Positions 57,039 through 64,000 of a stretch of 64,000 nucleotides of DNA are shown in pieces. The notes under the pieces were generated by a model. That model searched no databases. It was not told where the DNA came from and saw only the letters and a list, made by a program, of their open reading frames with translations. The position numbers were made by a program, and so were the translations under genes. The stretch covers positions 567,622 through 631,621 of the forward strand of contig NZ_AP014608.1 in NCBI RefSeq assembly GCF_003573915.1, read 5' to 3'. The stretch comes from Blattabacterium cuenoti STAT (GTDB lineage Bacteria > Bacteroidota > Bacteroidia > Flavobacteriales > Blattabacteriaceae). Every line of letters begins with the position of its first letter. The stretch's first letter is position 1.

Positions 57039-57566
57039 TTAACCCATCCAAATAATTTTTGTTACTCCTTCTTTTATTCCCCATTTATTTGCCATTCCAG
57101 CATTGATTTCTAAAACATATTTTATAGTTGAAGAAAAATTTCGATATTCTATATCTTTCATCATTGGGTTAACATATTTATTTACAAAAACGACAGTGTT
57201 AAATTGATTAATATATACAATATCTAAAGATATCCGCATGTCTTTCATATCTATCTGCTTATATTCTTCTTGATCTTTCAAAAGAAATAACATTCCTCTA
57301 TTTTCTTTTAGAAAAGACCTATATTTTAGTCCATTTTTTTTTTCTGTATCTAAATCTGCTAACTCTATATCTATTTTTTTTATAACATTGTTGTTGTTTT
57401 TTAAATATAGTTCTCCATCTTTAATAAATTCTATTTCTAGCAAATTACCGATATCTAAATACATGTTATCCATATCAGAATCTTGATATATTCTTTCGGA
57501 AGAATATATCAAAAAACAAACAAATAGAATGATTAAAGAAAAAAAAATATTAATCTTTTTTACCAT
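57039..57566 (-). CDS. DUF192 family protein with N-terminal membrane anchor
   Basis: The first 25 residues contain a hydrophobic helix (FFSLIILFVCFLIYSS), either an anchor or an uncleaved signal. The DUF192 domain follows: IELADLD, GLKYRSFLKENRGMLFLL, ISLDIVYIN, and VLEINAGMANKWGI. The family is exported and of unknown function; a structure-based role in carbohydrate or lipoprotein binding has only been guessed. The usual Trp-Met pair in the middle appears as MKDMRI. Its start overlaps the lgt stop by seven bases, which hints at an envelope role. Confidence 0.85.
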   Translation of the reverse strand: MVKKINIFFSLIILFVCFLIYSSERIYQDSDMDNMYLDIGNLLEIEFIKDGELYLKNNNNVIKKIDIELADLDTEKKNGLKYRSFLKENRGMLFLLKDQEEYKQIDMKDMRISLDIVYINQFNTVVFVNKYVNPMMKDIEYRNFSSTIKYVLEINAGMANKWGIKEGVTKIIWMG

Positions 57567-58447
57567 GAAAAAAAATATTTTTTAATTCTTGATACATTAA
57601 GAAAAAAAAATCCTAACATAACAAAAGGAATACTAAGCCATTGTCCTGTATTTATAGATAAAAAATTTATAAATTCTGCTCCTTGAGGTTCTTTAAAAAA
57701 TTCAAGTAAAAAACGTATAGACCAAAGAAAAATAAAAAAAATACCGGATAAAAATCCATCATAATATTTTTTTTCTCTTTTTTTATAAAAATAAAAAAGG
57801 GATAAGAAAATTGATAGATAAGCAATAGATTCATAGATTTGTGCAGGATGTCTAGGTACTATTTTCCCATATTCCGTATCCATTTTCATAAATTTTACTG
57901 CCCAAGGCAATTTTTCATTACATGGTTTCCCTACTATTTCAGAATTAAAAAAATTTCCTATCCTAATAAAAACAGCAGATATTGATATAGGAATACACAA
58001 TCTATCACATAACCAAATAAAAGATTTTTTTTTAAGGATTTTTTTACTATAAAATAGATTAGATAAAATAATACCTATGGTAGCTCCATGACTAGATAAA
58101 CCTCTATAACCAGTAAATTCATAACCTTTTATAAATCCTAAAAAGAAATTTTGATTATTTTTTTTTATAGGTAAAAAAACTTCGATCCAATGGTCTGAAA
58201 AATATGAAAAATCATAGAATAAAATATGACCTAATCTTGCGCCTATAAAGGTTCCAAGAAAAGTAAAAATGAATAAAGGATCTAAATATTTTTCATGTAT
58301 ATTATCTTTTTTATAAATATACTTCATTATATACCATCCTAATAAAAAAGAAATTAAAAACATTATACTATAAATATGAATAAAAAAACCTTTCCACAAA
58401 GGAATTTTTTGAATAGGATTCCAACTAATATATTCTAATGTTTTCAT
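57560..58447 (-). CDS. lgt: prolipoprotein diacylglyceryl transferase
   Basis: Lgt attaches diacylglycerol to the lipobox Cys of lipoproteins. It is polytopic (about seven helices); conserved parts are FIGARLGHILFYD, LSSHGATIG, and the signature RIGNFFNSEIVG, followed by RHPAQIYE. The ATG at 58447 is preferred to a TTG two codons upstream. The 295 residues are normal. It lies 13 nt after yidD and overlaps the DUF192 gene. Its presence implies lipoproteins and, with the LolC-like permease, their sorting. Confidence 0.95.
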   Translation of the reverse strand: MKTLEYISWNPIQKIPLWKGFFIHIYSIMFLISFLLGWYIMKYIYKKDNIHEKYLDPLFIFTFLGTFIGARLGHILFYDFSYFSDHWIEVFLPIKKNNQNFFLGFIKGYEFTGYRGLSSHGATIGIILSNLFYSKKILKKKSFIWLCDRLCIPISISAVFIRIGNFFNSEIVGKPCNEKLPWAVKFMKMDTEYGKIVPRHPAQIYESIAYLSIFLSLFYFYKKREKKYYDGFLSGIFFIFLWSIRFLLEFFKEPQGAEFINFLSINTGQWLSIPFVMLGFFFLNVSRIKKYFFSW

Positions 58448-58460
58448 GTTCAATTATTAT

Positions 58461-58688
58461 TCATTCAGTGAATTTTTTAGGACCATAAACCGATGGGCCC
58501 CAAGGATTACATTTAATGATCCTTATTGTACCTCTAAAGATAGCTTTAAAAAATTGATATCTTTTTAATGACAAAATCATGTAGTTTGAACAAGTTGGAA
58601 TATATCTACAATTATTACCGATCCATGGAGATATTCCTATTTGATAAATTTTTATAATTTTTATGAAAAAAAATTTTATAATTTTCAT
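58461..58688 (-). CDS. yidD: membrane protein insertion efficiency factor YidD
   Basis: YidD is a small amphipathic protein that aids YidC-dependent insertion. The motif set IGNNCRYIPTCSNYM and RIIKCNPWG with GPKK at the end is diagnostic. The 75 residues match the family. Elsewhere it sits with rnpA and yidC; here it lies between acnA and lgt, five bases after acnA. Confidence 0.93.
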   Translation of the reverse strand: MKIIKFFFIKIIKIYQIGISPWIGNNCRYIPTCSNYMILSLKRYQFFKAIFRGTIRIIKCNPWGPSVYGPKKFTE

Positions 58689-58693
58689 TTATT

Positions 58694-60979
58694 TTATTGA
58701 TTTTTAATAAAATTTAAAGAAGAACCAGCTTTAAACCATTGAATTTGTTTTTCACTATAAGAATGATGAGTTATAATTTTTTCTTTATATCCATTTTTAT
58801 GAACTAGTTCAATTTCTATATTTTTATTACTAGAACATATTTTTTTTATGTAAAAATGAAATACATCTTCTTCTTGAATTTTATAATAATCGTCAGGATT
58901 AAAAAAAGTTAAAGCCAAAATCCCTTGTTTTTTCAAATTAATTTCATGTATTCTGGAAAAAGATTTGACAAGGACTACACAAACTCCTAAAAAACGAGGT
59001 TCCATGGCAGCATGTTCTCTTGAAGAGCCTTCTCCGTAATTGTCCTCTCCTACAATTAAAGTAGATATATTTTTTGACTGATAAAATTTGGAAACATCAT
59101 AAACAGTTCCATAATTACCTGTTACAATATTTTTTATTTTATTTTTTTCATGATTAAAAGCATTTATAGCCCCCATTAATAAATTTTTAGAAATCATCTC
59201 AAGATGTCCTCTGTATTTTAACCAGGGGCCCGCCATTGAAATATGGTCTGTAGTACATTTTCCTTTAGTTTTAATTAAAAGTCTAATATTGAGAAAATTA
59301 TTACCATTCCATGGTAAAAATGGAGATAAAACTTGTAGCCTTTTAGAATTTTTATTTATGATCACAGATATATTTTTTCTGTTTTCTTTATTTGAAAAAT
59401 TTTCATATCCTAATTCTTCTAAATTAAAATTCCTTGTAGGAATTTCCATTGATTTAGGTTCTTCAAATTTTACATATTCATTCAATTCATTTTTCAAACT
59501 ATCTCTCTTAGGATCAAAAGTTAAATCTCCAGAAAAAATTAAAGCAGTAACAATTTCTGGAGAAGCTATAAACGCATGTGTTTTTGGATTTCCATCGTTA
59601 CGAGATGAAAAATTTCTATTAAAAGAATGAATGATTGTATTCTTTTCGTTTTTTTTATTTTCTTTCCTTATCCATTGTCCAATACAAGGACCACAAGCAT
59701 TAGAAAAAATTTTAGCTCCAATTTCTTTAAAAAGAGATAAATATCCACTTTCTTTCATGAGAGAATAAACTTTATTGGATCCAGGTGATACCGTATATTC
59801 TGAATGGATTTTCAATTTTTTGTTTTTTGCCTGTTGAATGATTGATATTGTTTTTGAAAAATCTTCATAAGAAGAATTTGTACATGAACCAATTAATCCT
59901 ACCTCAATTTTTTTTTTCCAATTATTTTTAGCCGCTTCTTCTTTCATTTTAGAAATAGGAATTGCTTTATCTGGAGTAAAAGGTCCATTGATATGGGGTT
60001 CTAAAAGATTTAAATCTATTTTTATTACTTGATCATAGTAATTATATGGATTTTTATAAACTTCTGGATCTGCTTTTAAAAAATATTTTATTTTTTCAGC
60101 CATCATAGATATTTGATTTCTTCCATTTTTATTCAAAAAGTCATTCATTTTATCATCGTAAGGGAATAAAGAAGACGTAGCACCTATTTCTGCTCCCATA
60201 TTACATATCGTTGCTTTTCCAACACAAGAAATACTATTAATTCCTTCTCCAAAATATTCAATAATATGATTTTTAGCACCCGAAACTCCAATCATACCAG
60301 ATAATTTTAATATTACATCTTTAGGAGAAGTCCATCCATTAATTTTTCCAACTAAATTTATTCCAAGTATTTTAGGAAAATTCAATTCTAAAATTGATCC
60401 AGACATAACTTCAGCTGCATCAGCACCCCCAACTCCTATCGCTAGCATACCTAATCCTCCTGCATTAGGGGTATGAGAATCAGTTCCTATAATCAAACCT
60501 CCAGGAAATGCATAATTTTCTAAAATAATCTGATGAATAATCCCTGATCCGGGATTCCAAAAATCTATTCCATATTTATGAGATGCTGATCTCAAAAAAT
60601 TATAGATTTCTTCATTTTTTTCTATAGCGTTTTTTAAATCTAAATCTACTCCATATTGAGCCGATATGAGATGATCACAATGAATAGAAGTCGGAATAGC
60701 CGTTTTATTTTTTTTAGTTTGCATAAATTGAAGTAATGTCATTTGAGCAGTTGCATCTTGCATTGCAATACGATCAGGTAACAAATCTATATAACATTCA
60801 TTCTCCAATTTTTTATTTTCTCTAAAAGGATTTTCTCTCTTATTTATTTTATTTTCTAAATGGGAATATAAAATTTTTTCCGAATAAGTCATAGGGTGAT
60901 CTATTACATTTCGTATTTTTTCAATTTTATATAAAAAATTTTTATAAAAATTTCGAATTATATCAAAATCAAAAATCAT
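58694..60979 (-). CDS. acnA: aconitate hydratase
   Basis: Aconitase isomerises citrate to isocitrate using a 4Fe-4S cluster. The protein is of the mitochondrial-like type (761 residues): DHLISAQ, GTDSHTPNAGGLG, GSCTNSSYEDFSK with the first cluster Cys, ACGPCIG with the other two, and the swivelling-domain GEGSSREHAAMEPR. It is 47 nt after the YbfF-like hydrolase and five bases before yidD. The SUF genes downstream could supply its cluster. Confidence 0.95.
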   Translation of the reverse strand: MIFDFDIIRNFYKNFLYKIEKIRNVIDHPMTYSEKILYSHLENKINKRENPFRENKKLENECYIDLLPDRIAMQDATAQMTLLQFMQTKKNKTAIPTSIHCDHLISAQYGVDLDLKNAIEKNEEIYNFLRSASHKYGIDFWNPGSGIIHQIILENYAFPGGLIIGTDSHTPNAGGLGMLAIGVGGADAAEVMSGSILELNFPKILGINLVGKINGWTSPKDVILKLSGMIGVSGAKNHIIEYFGEGINSISCVGKATICNMGAEIGATSSLFPYDDKMNDFLNKNGRNQISMMAEKIKYFLKADPEVYKNPYNYYDQVIKIDLNLLEPHINGPFTPDKAIPISKMKEEAAKNNWKKKIEVGLIGSCTNSSYEDFSKTISIIQQAKNKKLKIHSEYTVSPGSNKVYSLMKESGYLSLFKEIGAKIFSNACGPCIGQWIRKENKKNEKNTIIHSFNRNFSSRNDGNPKTHAFIASPEIVTALIFSGDLTFDPKRDSLKNELNEYVKFEEPKSMEIPTRNFNLEELGYENFSNKENRKNISVIINKNSKRLQVLSPFLPWNGNNFLNIRLLIKTKGKCTTDHISMAGPWLKYRGHLEMISKNLLMGAINAFNHEKNKIKNIVTGNYGTVYDVSKFYQSKNISTLIVGEDNYGEGSSREHAAMEPRFLGVCVVLVKSFSRIHEINLKKQGILALTFFNPDDYYKIQEEDVFHFYIKKICSSNKNIEIELVHKNGYKEKIITHHSYSEKQIQWFKAGSSLNFIKNQ

Positions 60980-61026
60980 AAAATAATTTTTTTAGAAAAA
61001 AATATACATAACTATATAACAATTAA

Positions 61027-61797
61027 TCATGTTTCGTTTAAAAAAATACTGATTTTTTTGTAAAAATCCATGGGATTATCTATATGGATCCAATGATTGG
61101 ATTTTTTTACAATCCAAATTTTGGATTTTGGGAATAATGTTCTTGTATAATTATAATCTTTATCAAGAATGAAATTTGAATATTCTCCTCGTAAGAATAA
61201 TGTAGGTCCATAATATGAACCATTTTTTATTTCTTCATAAATTAGAGAATCATAATTTTTTTCAATATTCAATAATGAAAAATGAAAACATAATTTTCCA
61301 TTTTTTTGTTTTTTAGTGCATTTATAAGAAAAAAATGACCTAATTTTTAGATCAGAAATCCATTTTTTTAAAAAAAAATCAAGATCTTTTTTAGTATTAA
61401 TAATATTAAAATTCACTTTTTTCAAAATATGGATTAATTTTTTTTGATTATTAATCCGACCTTTAGGACTTATGTCCACAATTATGATTTTTTTTGGGAT
61501 TTTAGGATACTTTATAGAAAACCTCATGACAGCTCTTCCTCCCATAGAATGCCCTAATAATATAGGATGATTTAATTTATGATAATAAATATACTCTAAT
61601 ATATCTTTTGATATAAGATCATAATTCATTTTTTCGGAAAAAAAACTTTTTCCATGGTTTCTTATATCTAATAAATGAACTTGATAGTTATTTTCAAATT
61701 TTCTAGCAAATGAAACCCAATTTTCTCCATTTCCAAATAATCCATGAAAAACCAAAATAGAAGAACCAGATCCGTAAATATTAGAATGTAATATCAT
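61027..61797 (-). CDS. alpha/beta hydrolase, YbfF-like
   Basis: The fold motifs are FHGLFGNGENW, the nucleophile elbow GHSMGGRAV with Ser84, and a late His in SNHWIHIDNP; DIRNHGKS is shared with YbfF. The 256 residues fit. YbfF acts as a thioesterase on short acyl-CoA. Because menD is present, a MenH role (SHCHC synthase) is an alternative; MenH has a similar GHSMGGR but I cannot prove it. It lies ten bases after pdxJ. Confidence 0.82.
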   Translation of the reverse strand: MILHSNIYGSGSSILVFHGLFGNGENWVSFARKFENNYQVHLLDIRNHGKSFFSEKMNYDLISKDILEYIYYHKLNHPILLGHSMGGRAVMRFSIKYPKIPKKIIIVDISPKGRINNQKKLIHILKKVNFNIINTKKDLDFFLKKWISDLKIRSFFSYKCTKKQKNGKLCFHFSLLNIEKNYDSLIYEEIKNGSYYGPTLFLRGEYSNFILDKDYNYTRTLFPKSKIWIVKKSNHWIHIDNPMDFYKKISIFLNET

Positions 61798-61807
61798 TTT
61801 TTTACTT

Positions 61808-62533
61808 TTACTTTTTTTTTATTAAAAGTCTTTTTAAATAACTTTGAATTGTATTTTCTAATCCCATATATATGGATTCTTTAATTAAAGCATGTCCAAC
61901 TGATACTTCTAATATATAGGGTATTTTTTCAATTAAAAAAGAAATATTATCTAAATTTAAATCATGACCAGCGTTAATTGACATATGATGATTCAAAATT
62001 AATTTTGCTGTATCAACATACGGATCAATACAATCCATTTTTTTATTATTATATCCTATGGAAAAAGGTCCAGTATATAATTCTATTCTATCTGTTCCTG
62101 TTTTAGCTGCATGTGAAACTAATTCTGGTTTTGGATCTAAAAAAATAGAAGTTCGAATTCCATGAGCTTTTAATTTTTTAATTTTATCAGTTAAAAAATC
62201 TTGATATAAAAAAGTATTCCATCCAGAACTTGATGTTATTGCATTTTCAGAATCAGGAACTAAAGTTACTTGTGATGGTTTTACATCTAATACTAATTTC
62301 ATAAATTTTTCAGTGGGATTTCCTTCAACATTTAATTCCGTTGTAATTACAGAACTTATATCATATACGTCTTTATATGTTATATGTCTTTCATCAGGAC
62401 GTGGATGTATAGTAATTCCATGACATCCAAATTTTTGAGCATCTATTGCAACCTGAACAACATTGGGAATCCCACTTCCTCTTGAATTTCTTAGTATAGC
62501 TATCTTATTTAGATTTACACTTAATTTTACCAT
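61808..62533 (-). CDS. pdxJ: pyridoxine 5'-phosphate synthase
   Basis: PdxJ condenses the PdxA product with deoxyxylulose phosphate to PNP. The TIM barrel shows LSVNLNKIAILRNSRG, GITIHPRPDERHI, LNVEGNP, QVTLVPD, and the C-terminal NAGHDLN and EVSVGHALI. The 241 residues are full length. It is second in the series after the MscS-like gene. Confidence 0.96.
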   Translation of the reverse strand: MVKLSVNLNKIAILRNSRGSGIPNVVQVAIDAQKFGCHGITIHPRPDERHITYKDVYDISSVITTELNVEGNPTEKFMKLVLDVKPSQVTLVPDSENAITSSSGWNTFLYQDFLTDKIKKLKAHGIRTSIFLDPKPELVSHAAKTGTDRIELYTGPFSIGYNNKKMDCIDPYVDTAKLILNHHMSINAGHDLNLDNISFLIEKIPYILEVSVGHALIKESIYMGLENTIQSYLKRLLIKKK

Positions 62534-62542
62534 TTTTATTTT

Positions 62543-63820
62543 TTAAATTCCTTTTTTAATAACTTGTGTTACTTCTAAATCAAATTCTTTAGCTACTGTT
62601 AATAAATGATCAAAAACATTAGCTTGTATCTGTTCGTATTTAATAGATTCTGAAGTATTTGTAAAACAATATAATTCAACTGGTAATCCATAAGGAGTTG
62701 TTTCTAAATATCTAATCATCAAAGTTTCTGATTTTGATATTTTTGGATGTTTTGATAAAAACGTTAATGCATATTGACGAAAAAGCCCAATATTTGTTAA
62801 TCTATTTCCATTAATTTTGATATAAGTATCAATATTTTCATTTTTATTGAGAAGATCTATTTCTTTTTGTTTTTTTTGTATATAATTTTTTATTAAATAA
62901 ATATGTTGATATTTTTTTAATTTATATGAATTACAAAAATGAAAAGATTGTATATTAAATAAAATAGATCTTTTAATTCTACGTATATTTTTCTGACGCA
63001 TAAATTCAAAATTTATAACAGCTGTGGAAATCAAATCATAAGTAGGAACACTAGTAATAGTTTTATCAAAGTTTTCTATTTTTGCAGAAATTAAATTAAT
63101 TTCAATAACTGTACCTTCTATACTGTATTTAGGAATTTTAATCCAATCACCCGATTTTATCATTTTTGTAGAAGCCATTTGTACCCCTGAAACAAATCCA
63201 AGTATAGTATCTCTAAATACTAATATAACAAAAGCGGTTATAGCTCCTAAACTTGTTAAAATAGTAATTAGATCATTCTTTGTGAGAATTGCAATAATAA
63301 CCAAAATACAAAATATAATGGATATAATTTTTAATAATTGTGAAAAAGAGCGAACTGCTATTGTTTGATGATTATTTTCACTTGTAGCTATTCTCATAAT
63401 AGAATTTACTACCCGGATTAAAAATTGTAAAACAATTAAAACAAACAATATATCAAATACTTTTTCTAAATAAATGATAATTGTATGATAATCGTTAAAA
63501 AATGAATTAATGAATATTAATCCAATAGATAATGGAAAAAAATGCGCTAAACTATCAAAAACTTTATTTTCATATAAAATATTGTCCCAAATAAAATGAG
63601 TAGAATTAACTATTCTCCTGACTATAAAACGAACTCCTTTATTAAAAATAAATTCTAAAATTATTAGAATAATAATAAAAAACAATATTTTACCGATTAT
63701 AATAAGAGTTATCGTCCCCCATTTTTTTAAATTAAAATTATATAATACAACAATATCAAAGATTTTTTGAATTTGAAAAATAATTTTTCCTATTTTTCCG
63801 ACAATAATTTGATCATACAT
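62543..63820 (-). CDS. MscS-family mechanosensitive channel (YbdG/YnaI type)
   Basis: The 425 residues hold about five membrane segments, then the pore-lining helix and beta domain typical of MscS: ITSLGAITAFVILVFRDTILGFVSG, SGDWIKIPKYSIEGTVIEIN, and VPTYDLIS. The longer C-terminal cytoplasmic part (RYLETTPYGLPVELYCF) suits the YbdG branch. It would release solutes on osmotic shock. It heads the minus-strand series. The remaining 180 nt to the right edge (63821-64000) are AT-rich, and I see no gene there. Confidence 0.88.
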   Translation of the reverse strand: MYDQIIVGKIGKIIFQIQKIFDIVVLYNFNLKKWGTITLIIIGKILFFIIILIILEFIFNKGVRFIVRRIVNSTHFIWDNILYENKVFDSLAHFFPLSIGLIFINSFFNDYHTIIIYLEKVFDILFVLIVLQFLIRVVNSIMRIATSENNHQTIAVRSFSQLLKIISIIFCILVIIAILTKNDLITILTSLGAITAFVILVFRDTILGFVSGVQMASTKMIKSGDWIKIPKYSIEGTVIEINLISAKIENFDKTITSVPTYDLISTAVINFEFMRQKNIRRIKRSILFNIQSFHFCNSYKLKKYQHIYLIKNYIQKKQKEIDLLNKNENIDTYIKINGNRLTNIGLFRQYALTFLSKHPKISKSETLMIRYLETTPYGLPVELYCFTNTSESIKYEQIQANVFDHLLTVAKEFDLEVTQVIKKGI

Positions 63821-64000
63821 AAGATAAAATTCCTTCTTGCTAACTATTATAAAAAAAATTGAATAAATAACTGTATTTTATTTTCAATAAATTACTAGAT
63901 TTTTATTTTAGGTTTTGTAGATTGAATAATATAATAGATATTGAGTTTTTATATCTAAGAAAGATAAAATTTTGACTAAATTTTTTAAAATTTTAAATTT

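Overview
The window is a stretch of chromosome from a reduced, strongly AT-rich member of the Bacteroidota. Gene content and order match Blattabacterium, the obligate endosymbiont of cockroaches. The evidence is extreme A/T bias with long poly-A/T runs inside genes, Bacteroidota-type proteins (long SecA, DUF2795, a lone HsdR-N nuclease, the linker of an LpxC-FabZ fusion), TAnnTTTG-like promoter boxes, almost no Shine-Dalgarno sequences, and very tight packing. Species is not assigned. I see no prophage, IS element, CRISPR array, rRNA or defence island.

Layout. 1-14.1 kb: fabF (cut by the window edge)-acpP, pckA, ribE, pdxA, atpDC, ribF, an AddB-like nuclease, and the leuACDB operon. 14.2-31.8 kb: a large lineage-type unknown protein, a small membrane protein, tyrS, a frameshifted era, clpB, the co-directional run prfB-speA-speB-cmk-fabG-menD, then sanA-like, secA and DUF2795. 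31.9-44.7 kb: fmt, hup, pdxH, a tRNA with CAU anticodon, dnaN-pheT, glyS-trxB, a small PD-(D/E)XK nuclease, and sucD-pth-tRNA-Arg-lepA-gapA. 44.7-51.2 kb: a 630-nt spacer without genes, fabZ, a small membrane ORF, rpmH, an M14 peptidase, a CPBP protease, rnz, a LolC-like permease, rbfA and two tRNAs. 51.2-64 kb: one long minus-strand series, in transcription order mscS-like, pdxJ, ybfF-like hydrolase, acnA, yidD, lgt, DUF192, sufABCDS, rplU, rpmA, tRNA-Arg.

The genes describe a nutritional symbiont. It makes leucine (leuABCD complete), uses the DXP-dependent PLP pathway (pdxA, pdxJ, pdxH), makes riboflavin/FAD (ribE, ribF), and has part of menaquinone synthesis (menD). It keeps TCA and gluconeogenic steps (acnA, sucD, gapA, pckA), SUF iron-sulfur assembly, fatty acid synthesis (acpP, fabF, fabG, fabZ), and an arginine-to-agmatine-to-urea route (speA-speB).

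Most observations worth a second look are signs of genome erosion or compaction. They include era broken by one base in a poly-A run, rpmA ending inside a tRNA gene, a sanA homologue whose N-terminus has no ordinary start codon, a FabZ that still carries the linker of a lost LpxC fusion, domain losses in LeuA and PheT, A14 runs inside leuC and prfB, and a 28-bp-arm near-perfect inverted repeat inside the AddB-like gene. I did not find a convincing new multi-gene system. The best unexplained proteins are the 517-residue protein at 14221 and the two orphan nuclease genes.
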